Assembly: GCA_002840535.1 (NCBI GenBank) | Contig: PHBH01000037.1 | Coordinates: forward strand, 1-64,000 | Direction of reading: 5' to 3' | Source of the DNA: Deltaproteobacteria bacterium HGW-Deltaproteobacteria-15 | GTDB lineage: Bacteria; Desulfobacterota; DSM-4660; Desulfatiglandales; HGW-15 | DNA: 64,000 nt | Shown here: piece by piece, positions 17,818 to 25,816 of the stretch | Position numbering within the stretch: the stretch's first letter is position 1 | Layout of the letters: the number at the start of each line of letters is the position of its first letter | Made by a program: the position numbers and the translations under genes | The notes under the pieces: model-generated | Told to the model about the DNA's origin: nothing | Database searches by the model: none | What the model saw: the letters and a program-made list of their open reading frames with translations, nothing else

Positions 17818-18858
17818 ATGAGAAAAGCATATTTTACCTTGGCGAGTCTGGCTTTTTTGGGAACAATCTTTCTCTCCGGCATGGTCTGCGTCCAAACGAC
17901 CGACGCGGCAACCTACAATTTCACCTACAGCACCTTCTTCCCGCCCACGCACATCCAGACAAAGGTCCCCCAGGCCTGGGCAAAGGAGATAGAGGACCTC
18001 TCCAAAGGCCAGATCAAGATCCAGATATTCACCGGGGGATCCTTGACACCCGCCCCGCAGATCTATGATGGAGTAGTGAAAGGCATCTCCGATTTCGGTT
18101 TGTCCGTCTTCGCGTATTCTCCGGGGCGTTTCCCGGTAGTGTCGGCGGTGGACAATCCCTTCGGCTACAACAATGCCTTTATTGCAACAAGGGTTATCAA
18201 TGAGCTCAACCGGAAATTCAAGCCCAAGGAGCTGAGCGATGTTCATGTCTGCTATCTCTTCGCTCATGGCCCCGGCCTGCTCCATACGGTGAGCAAACCG
18301 GTCAAGAAACTTGAGGAAGTGCAGGGATTGAAGATCCGATCGACCGGGACGAGCCAGTTGATCGTCAGGGCATTCGGCGCCGCGCCCGTGGCCATGTCCC
18401 AGGGTGAGACCTACGATGCCCTCAAGAAAAACATCGTGGACGGCACCTTGGTCCCCATAGAGGCTTTGGAGGGTTTCAAACAGGGCGAGGTCCTCAAATA
18501 TACCACGCTGAACTATGCCTCATCCTATTCCCAGGGATTCTTCGTCGCCATGAACCTCAAGAAATGGGAGAGCCTCCCGCCGGACCTCCAGAAAATCATC
18601 ACCGATGTGAGCAAGAAATATGAAGACATCACGGCCAAGGCCTGGGGAGACAGTGACCAGTCGGGAATCAAGTTCTGCGAGAAGCTGGGTCACGAGTTCA
18701 TCAAGCTCTCCGACGAGGAACAGGGTAAATTCAAAGCAGCGGTGAAGCCGGTCTTTGACGAGTATATCAAGCAGGTGAAAGAGAAAGGCATTGACGGAGA
18801 AGCCGTGTTCAAGGCGACCCAGGAGATGGTGGAACAATACAGCAAGGAATATAAATAG
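17818..18858 (+). CDS. dctP: TRAP transporter solute-binding protein (DctP type)
   Basis: 346 residues. A signal peptide covers about residues 1-30. The mature protein begins TYNFTYSTFFPPTHIQTKVPQAWAKEI, a typical DctP start. The conserved carboxylate-binding arginine is in GLKIRSTGTSQ near residue 180, so the ligand is very likely an organic acid. GAAPVAMSQGETYDALKK follows, as in the family. AAGGAGG lies before the ATG. It belongs to the tripartite importer with dctQ and dctM. Confidence 0.94.
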   Translation: MRKAYFTLASLAFLGTIFLSGMVCVQTTDAATYNFTYSTFFPPTHIQTKVPQAWAKEIEDLSKGQIKIQIFTGGSLTPAPQIYDGVVKGISDFGLSVFAYSPGRFPVVSAVDNPFGYNNAFIATRVINELNRKFKPKELSDVHVCYLFAHGPGLLHTVSKPVKKLEEVQGLKIRSTGTSQLIVRAFGAAPVAMSQGETYDALKKNIVDGTLVPIEALEGFKQGEVLKYTTLNYASSYSQGFFVAMNLKKWESLPPDLQKIITDVSKKYEDITAKAWGDSDQSGIKFCEKLGHEFIKLSDEEQGKFKAAVKPVFDEYIKQVKEKGIDGEAVFKATQEMVEQYSKEYK

Positions 18859-18907
18859 CAGGAGCCCCAGGCTGGAGCGGCAGGTCAATCTGCAGTGAGG
18901 ATGGCTA

Positions 18908-19396
18908 ATGAACATAGAAAAAGTATTGAAGGGGAAGTGGATTCTCGTCGTTGATGACGAAGAAGATATCCTCCAACTTGTTTACGAGCTCCTGGAGATG
19001 TGCAAGATCGACACAGCCTCGAGCTATGAGCAGGCAAAGGAGCTGCTTGAGAAGAACCAGTATCATCTGGCTATCCTCGACATTATGGGTGTTCGGGGCT
19101 ATGACTTGCTGGAGATCGCGTCCAAACGGGACATCCCTGCCCTGATGCTCACAGCCCATGCACTCACCAAGGAAGACTTGCGAAAATCCGTGGAGAAGGG
19201 AGCGGCCTTCTACGTCCCCAAGGATGAGATCAACAACATCCCTGTTTACGCAGCGGATGTGCTGGAGGCAAGGGCGAAGAAGCAAAACTCCTGGGCAAAA
19301 TGGTATGAGAGGCTAAGCGGGTTCTGCGACAGAAGGTTTGGAAAAGACTGGAAGGACCAGGATCCCGATTTTTGGGACCATATTATCAAGTATTGA
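18908..19396 (+). CDS. Single-domain response regulator (receiver only)
   Basis: 162 residues. The receiver fold is clear: the acidic pair in VVDDEED near residue 17, the phospho-acceptor Asp in AILDIMG near residue 60, the Thr in LMLTAHA and a Lys in VPKDEI. There is no DNA-binding output domain. The last 40 residues are charged and aromatic (WAKWYERLSGFCDRRFG) and may be an adaptor. It follows the TRAP binding-protein gene by 49 bp and may be cotranscribed. The orphan kinase near 4 kb is one of many possible partners. Confidence 0.85.
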   Translation: MNIEKVLKGKWILVVDDEEDILQLVYELLEMCKIDTASSYEQAKELLEKNQYHLAILDIMGVRGYDLLEIASKRDIPALMLTAHALTKEDLRKSVEKGAAFYVPKDEINNIPVYAADVLEARAKKQNSWAKWYERLSGFCDRRFGKDWKDQDPDFWDHIIKY

Positions 19397-19496
19397 ACAA
19401 ACCCCGCCGACCTGAGATGGGAGGTTTATGACAAGGAAAACCGGGGGCTGAAAAGCCCTTTGTCGGAGAATCGATCCATTCCGGTCACGAAAGACG

Positions 19497-19535
19497 AAAA
19501 GGGGCTGCGGCGCAAGCCGCAACCCCTTTCGTTCT
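19497..19535 (+). terminator. Intrinsic terminator after the response regulator
   Basis: The stem GGGGCTGCGGC / GCCGCAACCCC closes on a GCAA tetraloop with one mismatch. It is flanked by AAAA and followed by TTTCGTTCTT. It probably ends the catabolic/TRAP operon. Confidence 0.7.
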
Positions 19536-19667
19536 TCTGCTAGTCCCTGAGCTATGGGCACGGCAGGGTGGGGCTCGGAATGGGTCTTTGCCGCGCCCGC
19601 CAAATCATGCGCTGCATGGCGGCGGCCTGTGGATCGAGAGCACCGAAGGACCGGCAAGGAGGGCCAC

Positions 19668-19742
19668 ATGAAAACCATCTGCGCCTTGGTCTTTGTCACC
19701 TCCGTTCTGTACATCCTGCTCATCCTCCTGAAATTCACGTGA
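19668..19742 (+). CDS. Possible small membrane protein (24 aa)
   Basis: A 24-codon frame starts at an ATG behind AAGGAGGGCCAC, a strong ribosome binding site. The product (MKTICALVFVTSVLYILLIL and four more residues) is one hydrophobic helix with a positive start. Its position in an otherwise empty region and the good start signal make translation plausible. No function can be named. Confidence 0.4.
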   Translation: MKTICALVFVTSVLYILLILLKFT

Positions 19743-20183
19743 GGCAAACTGAAACGAGATTTCACGCCGGCAACAGCTGACTCGTGGCAAAGCGTCCCCG
19801 GACCCCAGACCCCGGTAGAAGGATCAGCACATATATCCGCAAAAGACCCCGCTTCACCCTCACGGGCGAATTCCTTAGACGCCAATGAGTGAAGTCCCCT
19901 GCATTCTCTTAGGAAATACACTCATTGCCCGTGCTGAATCCATTATTTCCCAAGCTCTCCTTTGCTGATGGCTGACCATCACTCGGTTCACTTGTCTAAG
20001 GAAAACACCTTAACCATGCTGACTTCTTCGCAATCCAAGCATACATCCATACAAGCATATCTTGACGGCTGCAGGCATTTATTTATAGAGTGTTCCTATA
20101 AATCCCCCTGTTTTTCAGAGATGACTCCTTGCATTTGATATTTCTTCCACTCATTCGACGGAGGTGGAGGTGGGATGACTGGA
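19743..20183. other. Region without a recognisable gene
   Basis: No frame with a domain, repeat or strong hairpin is visible here. A minus-strand frame overlapping the receiver gene (19313-19921) has no protein likeness. Confidence 0.45.
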
Positions 20184-20224
20184 GCCTGGTATTAGGAGCT
20201 GCCCGATGCCAGGCTTTTTTGTTG
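20184..20224 (+). terminator. Intrinsic terminator or attenuator upstream of the sigma54 activator
   Basis: The stem GCCTGG (20184-20189) pairs with CCAGGC (20209-20214) and is followed by TTTTTTGTTGTTCTT. It lies 25 bp before a short frame and about 120 bp before the activator gene. It could end an upstream transcript or attenuate the activator transcript. Confidence 0.5.
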
Positions 20225-20249
20225 TTCTTGCCTTTGCAACAAGCGAACA

Positions 20250-20336
20250 ATGAACCCCGAGCTGAAATGCAAATATATGGTGATTGAGAACGTACTCGCA
20301 GAAGCTCTGCCCGGAGACGAACCTTCTCCACGATAG
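20250..20336 (+). CDS. Possible leader peptide of the sigma54 activator (28 aa)
   Basis: A 28-codon frame (beginning MNPELKCKYMVIENVLAEAL) ends 10 bp before the preferred ATG of the activator gene. The start has no strong ribosome binding site. It is listed because it sits between a terminator-like hairpin and the activator, a layout seen in translationally controlled leaders. It may be chance. Confidence 0.2.
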   Translation: MNPELKCKYMVIENVLAEALPGDEPSPR

Positions 20337-20346
20337 ACGGGGGATC

Positions 20347-21339
20347 ATGGACATCCTTGCCCTCAAACAGAAGATGGGGTTGAGGCAACTGGTCGGGGAA
20401 AGCGCCCCCTTTCTTGAGGAGATCGAAAAGATTCCTATGGTGGCCCAGTGCGACGTGAGCGTACTGATCACAGGCGAGACCGGGACCGGAAAGGAACTGG
20501 TTGCCCGGGCCATTCATTATCTCAGCCCGAGAGCAGGCAGTCCATTCGTGCCGGCCAGCTGTGGGGCCATTCCTGTCGAACTCGCTGAAAATGAGTTGTT
20601 CGGGCATGTTCAGGGTGCATTCACCGGAGCCGCTTCCGCACAGACCGGACTGATTCAAGAGGCGAACGGCGGGACCCTTTTTTTGGACGATGTGGATTGT
20701 CTTCCTCTCCTTGCTCAAGTGAAACTGCTGCGGTTTCTGCAAGAAAAGGAATACAAACAACTCGGATCGCCGAAGTTCCGTCATGCCGACGTGCGGGTGG
20801 TCGCAGCGACCAACGTCGAATTGGAGAAATCCGTAAGGCAAGGCAAATTCCGCCAGGATCTCTTCTATCGCCTCAATGTCATTCCGCTCACCCTTCCGCC
20901 CCTTCGGGAACGGAAGGGAGATCTCCCTTCTCTGGCCTGCCATTTCCTGGAGAAATACTGCGCTGAGTTCAACAGGGAAATGAAGGAATTTGCCCCGGAC
21001 GCGGTTCGGAAACTCGTAGGCTACGATTGGCCGGGGAATGTAAGAGAGCTGGAAAACGTGATCGAACGCGCCGTGGTTTTTTCCCGGGAATCGATCATCT
21101 ATAGTAGCGAGGTCACCCTTCCGAACCAGGAAAAGATCAAGCCACAGGAGTCGTTCCGCGCATCCAAGTCAAGGATCGTCGCTCAATTCGAAAGAAGATA
21201 CATCCAGGATCTCCTGCAGGTTCACCAGGGCAGCGTGACAAATGCCGCCAAAGCGGCCCAAAAAAACCGGCGAACATTTTGGGAGCTGATTCGCAAGCAC
21301 AAGATCGACGTGCAAAGATACAGGCCGGCCGCACCATAA
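20347..21339 (+). CDS. Sigma54-dependent transcriptional activator (enhancer-binding protein)
   Basis: 330 residues from the ATG at 20347. The AAA+ domain begins almost at once: Walker A is GETGTGKE, the sigma54-contact loop is GAFTGA, Walker B is GGTLFLDDVD, then LFYRLNVIPLTLPPLRER and the sensor II segment YDWPGNVRELENVIERA. The C-terminal 60 residues include a Fis-like helix-turn-helix (NAAKAAQKNRRTFWELIRKH). There is no receiver, PAS or GAF domain, so it is of the PspF type, controlled by protein partners or by its own level. A TTG start at 20284 is an alternative. A -24/-12 promoter lies 312 bp downstream of its stop, in front of the eCIS genes, which makes it their likely regulator. Confidence 0.9.
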   Translation: MDILALKQKMGLRQLVGESAPFLEEIEKIPMVAQCDVSVLITGETGTGKELVARAIHYLSPRAGSPFVPASCGAIPVELAENELFGHVQGAFTGAASAQTGLIQEANGGTLFLDDVDCLPLLAQVKLLRFLQEKEYKQLGSPKFRHADVRVVAATNVELEKSVRQGKFRQDLFYRLNVIPLTLPPLRERKGDLPSLACHFLEKYCAEFNREMKEFAPDAVRKLVGYDWPGNVRELENVIERAVVFSRESIIYSSEVTLPNQEKIKPQESFRASKSRIVAQFERRYIQDLLQVHQGSVTNAAKAAQKNRRTFWELIRKHKIDVQRYRPAAP

Positions 21340-21520
21340 AAGATTGCACGGTTTCATGCCTCCATAGGCTGAATTTGCCTCGTCGTTTTTGCCGGTTTCG
21401 CCTGCGCGAGATCCCTCCAGAAAAAGCCTCGTAAATACCGGCGGAATACTCTCTCCATTCCACAATCCGATCCCCTGATTCGGTACACATCACCGGCCGA
21501 TTGATCTCCACCCTATGCAT

Positions 21521-21540
21521 GAAAAGAGCACACTCTTTTT
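21521..21540. promoter_or_regulatory. Candidate upstream activator site 1
   Basis: AAAAGAG and CTCTTTT arms separated by CACA form a 7-bp inverted repeat about 110 bp before the -24/-12 promoter, the usual distance for an enhancer of a sigma54 activator. Not proven. Confidence 0.3.
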
Positions 21541-21563
21541 CTCGTCGAGGGACATGGCTCCTG

Positions 21564-21578
21564 CCCGATTCCATCGGG
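21564..21578. promoter_or_regulatory. Candidate upstream activator site 2
   Basis: CCCGAT-TCC-ATCGGG is a perfect 6-bp inverted repeat about 75 bp before the -24/-12 promoter. It is an alternative activator site. Not proven. Confidence 0.3.
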
Positions 21579-21650
21579 TAAAGTTCCAACCCATTGATTT
21601 GCCCGTCTTCCCTGTTTGAGTTCTAAAAAAAAGACCCCTTCTCCACCGCG

Positions 21651-21666
21651 CGGCACATAGGTTGCT
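21651..21666 (+). promoter_or_regulatory. Sigma54 (-24/-12) promoter of the eCIS operon
   Basis: CGGCACATAGGTTGCT matches the consensus TGGCACGNNNNTTGCW at 13 of 15 positions (counting only the first 15 and treating N as free). It has GG and GC at the required distance. A start of transcription near 21677 would leave about 35 bases before the first gene at 21712. The sigma54 activator gene is immediately upstream. Confidence 0.75.
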
Positions 21667-21711
21667 TCCGTCCCTGTTCGATCAGAAAAAAAAGACCCGG
21701 GTAGATGATTC

Positions 21712-21984
21712 ATGTGTCCGGAAGAGTCTCAGATCATCCACGAGATCTTGGCTTACCTGGCAGACCATCCGGAAGCTCAGGATACCTTGGAAGGAATCGT
21801 GGAGTGGTGGTTACTGGAGCGGAGGATTATTTATCAGACACGCTGCGTAAAAGCCGTGCTCGACGAACTCATCGCTCTCGACTGGATTGACCCAATCCGC
21901 GGTGCAGACATGCGGATCAGTTACCGAATGAATCGGAAACGGGCTCAGGAGATCCAGGCTTTCCTGGGCAATAAGTCAAAATGA
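21712..21984 (+). CDS. Small winged-helix-like protein at the head of the eCIS operon
   Basis: 90 residues. The order of helices with the segments IIHEILAYLADHPEAQDTLEGIVEWW and AVLDELIALDWI suggests a small winged-helix fold, followed by a beta-hairpin-like part (RGADMRISYRMN) and a lysine-rich end. No cysteine pair or catalytic motif is seen. It is the first gene after the -24/-12 promoter, about 105 bp before the DUF4255 gene. It may be a regulator or an assembly factor of the eCIS. The start has only a weak ribosome binding site. Confidence 0.7.
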   Translation: MCPEESQIIHEILAYLADHPEAQDTLEGIVEWWLLERRIIYQTRCVKAVLDELIALDWIDPIRGADMRISYRMNRKRAQEIQAFLGNKSK

Positions 21985-22091
21985 ATCACGTCTCCAGGTC
22001 CGACCGCGCGGATGAAACAGGTGGAGCCGGAAAAATGGGTTAGCCATCGGTGACCTCTGCAAGCGGTAGATGGCCGGCCGACACGGGGTCT

Positions 22092-22664
22092 ATGATCAAC
22101 ACCATCATCGAGCACATCGCCTCCAGACTTAACGAATACTTCAATGTGCGCGCCGGTGCAGCCCAGGAACTATGGGTGGTTCCGGGCAGCCTCATGAATC
22201 TGGACGGCACAGCGAATAACAGCTTGTTCAAAAAAGTGGTCTTGAGTGTTGTGAACGTAGAAGAGGATCGGATCTACCACTCGACAGAAACCTTTTCCAG
22301 AAGGCCAGACGGTACGAGCGACATCGTCAAACCGGAGGTGCGCCTCAATCTTTATTTGATCTTTATAGGAAACTTCGGCCAGTACACTGAAGCGTTGAAA
22401 GAGATCTCCTGGGTCATCGCCTTCTTTCAGCATCATCCTGCCTTCGAGTACGCGTCCATTCAAGGACTGGAGGGCCGCAGAGGGCGAATCGTTTTCGAGA
22501 TGTTCTCACCCACCTTTGAGCAGCAGAACCACCTCTGGGGCGCATTGGGGGCCAAGTACATGCCGTCGGTTCTTTACAAGGCGGGCCTGGTTACGATCAC
22601 GGATGAGGCGGTAGAGGGTGAAGCCCCTCCGGTTCAGGCCATACTGATAGAAAGTGTGAGATGA
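22092..22664 (+). CDS. DUF4255 protein (Pvc16-like eCIS tail terminator/cap)
   Basis: 190 residues. The sequence starts MINTIIEHIASRLNEYFN and contains VVLSVVNVEEDRIYH, PEVRLNLYLIFIGNFGQYTEALKEISWVI, FFQHHPAFEY and FEMFSPTFEQQNHLWGALGAKYMPSVLYKAGLV. These are the hallmark segments of DUF4255, the Pvc16/Afp16 family that caps the tube and sheath and sets particle length. In PVC and Afp clusters it is the last gene; here it comes near the beginning. The ATG at 22092 is preferred over a GTG at 22050. It overlaps the next gene by ATGA. Confidence 0.92.
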   Translation: MINTIIEHIASRLNEYFNVRAGAAQELWVVPGSLMNLDGTANNSLFKKVVLSVVNVEEDRIYHSTETFSRRPDGTSDIVKPEVRLNLYLIFIGNFGQYTEALKEISWVIAFFQHHPAFEYASIQGLEGRRGRIVFEMFSPTFEQQNHLWGALGAKYMPSVLYKAGLVTITDEAVEGEAPPVQAILIESVR

Positions 22665-23692
22665 AAACCTCCTACCAACCACTGGTCCATTTGCTCCTTC
22701 GGCATTCCTACTTCAGCGATGGGTGCCTGAGAGATCTTTGCGTCCTGGTCCCCTCCCCGGCCACCCGCACCTGGCTCCAACAGGGAGGATTCATCTTCAG
22801 GTCTTTGCCGGATGGATGCGAGATATACGGTGAGGTGAGCCCTGAAACAGATCCTCCTGCTCTTCTCAGGCCCGTCGGAAACGATATAGTTAAAATCACT
22901 TTGCTCCTTGAGAACAAGCATGATCACTTTGAATCTCTTACCTGTCTCCCAGAGCACCGCCCCGGCCGCCAGGCATTCTACTTCTCAAACCTGTTCGAGG
23001 ATATCGAGAACAACAGGCTGCATCTGACCGACCCTCTCACCCATAAGAGGGTGTCGGACCCGGTAGAGGTGGTGACATCGACGAATTACACCTGCCGGGT
23101 TGCCCCCCCCGACCCCGGCGTAGAGCTCTCTCTCACAGACGTCATGGGGAACAAGGTCGTGACCCTCGACTACACGGTTTCCTTGGAGACGGAAGCATTC
23201 ATCGAACTGACAGCCAGTCTCGCAGGTGTGCCGGCTGGCCGCTATACGCTGAAGGGTAATCGCGACATAGAGATTTACTACGACCCCGACCTTTTCGGAA
23301 AACGTCTGATCGGCATTGTGGAACTCTTCGCCAATACAGAAAGGGTCCCGTCCGGGTACCGATTCCTTTCCGATCAGACAATCACAACTAGAGACTACTG
23401 CATACAATTTGAATCCGCGGAAATGGAGTGGCGCTACAGGGTAGCCAAGCGGCACGGCACGAATGGGTTTCCTATGGAGGGGCTATCCGTTTCCGGGCCT
23501 TTTGAATCGCTTACAGAAAACAATGACATCATTTTTAGATCCCGGGAACCCATACCTTTGGCGGAAAAGCCCTACGGTTTTGAACTGAGGAGCAACGGCA
23601 ACCGGGTTCAGACTCTTCCTGGTCCGAATATCCGTTCTTCCCTCAAGAAGGTCTACGGCAAACTCGTTTCCGAAATGAACGTTTACATCTAA
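22661..23692 (+). CDS. eCIS-associated protein of unknown function
   Basis: 343 residues. I recognise no named domain. The sequence is rich in predicted beta-strands, and a central stretch (residues about 150-200, with VTLDYTVSLETEAFIELTASLAGVPAGRYTLK) looks like an Ig or carboxypeptidase-regulatory fold. There is no signal peptide or membrane helix. It is coupled to the DUF4255 gene by ATGA overlap and lies 21 bp before the sheath gene. It is therefore almost certainly part of the particle or its assembly, perhaps a partner of the cap protein. Confidence 0.85.
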   Translation: MKTSYQPLVHLLLRHSYFSDGCLRDLCVLVPSPATRTWLQQGGFIFRSLPDGCEIYGEVSPETDPPALLRPVGNDIVKITLLLENKHDHFESLTCLPEHRPGRQAFYFSNLFEDIENNRLHLTDPLTHKRVSDPVEVVTSTNYTCRVAPPDPGVELSLTDVMGNKVVTLDYTVSLETEAFIELTASLAGVPAGRYTLKGNRDIEIYYDPDLFGKRLIGIVELFANTERVPSGYRFLSDQTITTRDYCIQFESAEMEWRYRVAKRHGTNGFPMEGLSVSGPFESLTENNDIIFRSREPIPLAEKPYGFELRSNGNRVQTLPGPNIRSSLKKVYGKLVSEMNVYI

Positions 23693-23713
23693 ACAGAGTT
23701 TGGAGGTGAGCAT

Positions 23714-25744
23714 ATGGCATACCATCATCCTGGGGTTTATGTAGAGGAGACATCGCTTTTTCCTCCATCGGTAGCAGAGGTGGCAACTGCGATCCCGGCA
23801 TTCATCGGCTATACGGCGAAAGCGATCAAGAAGGGCGAGGACCTGACCAACAAGCCGACGCGGATCACGTCCCTTCTCGATTACAGAGAGTCCTTCGGCG
23901 GCGACTTTGAGCCTAATATCAAAGGAAAGGTAGACCCAGAGAAGAAAACCGTTGTCGAAGTAAAGGTTGTTCGTTTCTACATGTACGAAAGTCTACGCCT
24001 CTTTTTCGATAACGGCGGCGGACACTGTTACATAGTTTCGGTAGGAGATTATAAAACTGCGCCTGATCAGGATGGTTTGAAAAAGGGGCTGGACGCGCTG
24101 GAGAAGTATGACGAACCAACGATAATCGTCATTCCTGATGCGGTCGCGCTCGAAACCGGCAAGTTGCATGCTTTGCAGCGTATCGCTCTCGCACAATGCG
24201 GCAAACTGAAGGATCGGATTGCTATTTTGGACCTGCCGAATGGGAATGGCAATGGTGACCAAGTCATAGAAGATTTCCGGGAAGCAATCGGAATTAACAA
24301 CGTGAAGTACGGCGCGGCGTACACGCCATGGCTGGTTACAGCATACGAAAAAGACGTTCCGTTCATGTCAATACGTGGTCTGGAAAACTTCGATGCTCTT
24401 GTCCCCGGGGATGAGAAGAAGAAAAAGGAATACGACGACCTTATCTCAAAAATCAATCAGGCTGTCCCGGTAAAGCCTGGCCAGGAAGCCGCGGAGGATG
24501 TGAAAATAGTATCACAAAAAATCAAAGATCTATCCGCTCCTGAAGGCACGCTGGCTGAACATTTTACTGTCCTTACTGGTGCTCTGAACGCGGCTACGGG
24601 TGAGGATGATGGGAAGGCCAAGTTGAAGTCAGTGATCGAATTCCTGCGAACTGTTGCAATAGGAGTGGTCGATTGGCGGGCCATCCTGAAAGGACATGAA
24701 CTGCTGAAAAAGCTAGATGCTCTGGCGGAAGCAATCTTAAAACCAGCAGTCGATGGGCTCGTGGCCATGGAAAAGAATACGGAGGTGGAGGCGCTTCTGG
24801 CACCAAGGACGGACAAACACGTGAATGATGACTACGGGCAGTATGATGAACTTGTGGGCAAGTGGATTTCCAAGAACCCCAAAGAAATAACAGAGTATAC
24901 AAAACATTATGCCAATGACGCCAAAGGCGATTCGATTCCAAAAAAGGAGCAGGCGATCGAAATTGGAGAGGACCTCGAAATACTTTTCAGCGGGCTCCGG
25001 GATTTTGTTGATGCTGTTGAAAATGCCGCGAAGGAAGAGGCTGAACTGTCTGCAGCCGCTCCGGTCGCGGCTTCCTCCGAAGAACTGAAAAGGCTCACAA
25101 ATACACTTTACAGCGAGTATCCCGTCATTGGGAACATTGCTCGAGAAATTATGGTGAAGATGTCAGAGGTCCCACCCGGCGGTGCCGTGGCAGGCGTCTA
25201 CGCTTTGGTGGATTCGACGCGTGGCGTCTGGAAGGCGCCGGCGAACGTGAGTTTGAACCAAGTGCTTCGCCCCCTGGAAAGAATCGATGATGCGACGCAA
25301 GACAACCTTAACGTGCACGTGATGGGCGGCAAGTCAATCAACGCTATTCGCGCTTTCACTGGGCGGGGCACGATCATCTGGGGGGCACGTACCCTGGCCG
25401 GCAATGACAACGAGTGGCGCTACATCAATGTCCGCCGATTCTTCAACATGGTCGAAGAGTCTGTCAAGAAGTCGACCGCCTGGGCCGTGTTCGAGCCTAA
25501 CGCAGCACCCCTCTGGATCAAAGTGAAAGGCATGGTTGAGAATTATCTGATCCAGAAGTGGCGTGAGGGTGCGCTTGCCGGTGCCAGGCCGGACGACGCG
25601 TTCTACGTGAAGGTGGGCTTGGGGCAGACCATGACCGCCCAGGACATCCTCGAGGGAAAGCTCAACGTTGAAATCGGCATGGCGGTCGTCCGACCCGCGG
25701 AGTTCATTGTGCTGAAATTCTCGCACCTGATGCAGAGATCATGA
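23714..25744 (+). CDS. eCIS contractile sheath protein (Pvc2/3/4-like) with large insertion
   Basis: 676 residues. The start MAYHHPGVYVEETSLFPPSVAEVATAIPAFIGYT is typical of contractile sheath proteins. The C-terminal domain (FEPNAAPLWIKVKGMVENYLIQKWREGALAG, YVKVGLGQTMTAQDILEGKL and VVRPAEFIVLKFSH) forms the inner layer that holds the tube and the linking arm. Between about residues 230 and 460 lies an Ala/Glu/Lys-rich, probably helical stretch not expected in a minimal sheath. It should stand out on the outer surface. The DNA of this stretch is also richer in A and T. GGAGGTGAG precedes the ATG. PVC-type systems often carry two or three sheath genes; only one is seen here. Confidence 0.92.
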   Translation: MAYHHPGVYVEETSLFPPSVAEVATAIPAFIGYTAKAIKKGEDLTNKPTRITSLLDYRESFGGDFEPNIKGKVDPEKKTVVEVKVVRFYMYESLRLFFDNGGGHCYIVSVGDYKTAPDQDGLKKGLDALEKYDEPTIIVIPDAVALETGKLHALQRIALAQCGKLKDRIAILDLPNGNGNGDQVIEDFREAIGINNVKYGAAYTPWLVTAYEKDVPFMSIRGLENFDALVPGDEKKKKEYDDLISKINQAVPVKPGQEAAEDVKIVSQKIKDLSAPEGTLAEHFTVLTGALNAATGEDDGKAKLKSVIEFLRTVAIGVVDWRAILKGHELLKKLDALAEAILKPAVDGLVAMEKNTEVEALLAPRTDKHVNDDYGQYDELVGKWISKNPKEITEYTKHYANDAKGDSIPKKEQAIEIGEDLEILFSGLRDFVDAVENAAKEEAELSAAAPVAASSEELKRLTNTLYSEYPVIGNIAREIMVKMSEVPPGGAVAGVYALVDSTRGVWKAPANVSLNQVLRPLERIDDATQDNLNVHVMGGKSINAIRAFTGRGTIIWGARTLAGNDNEWRYINVRRFFNMVEESVKKSTAWAVFEPNAAPLWIKVKGMVENYLIQKWREGALAGARPDDAFYVKVGLGQTMTAQDILEGKLNVEIGMAVVRPAEFIVLKFSHLMQRS

Positions 25745-25816
25745 CGTGACGCGACAATTTGAGACAACCGGTTCAGACCGTTTGATCTCAACTCTAGAAA
25801 GTTGGAGGTGAATCTA

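Noticed and set aside
19313-19921. Minus-strand frame of 202 codons
   Set aside because: Overlaps the end of the receiver gene and a terminator hairpin; composition is not protein-like.
21651-21666. Considered that the -24/-12 match is chance
   Set aside because: Spacing is exact, 13 of 15 positions agree and a sigma54 activator gene is directly upstream, so it was kept as a feature.
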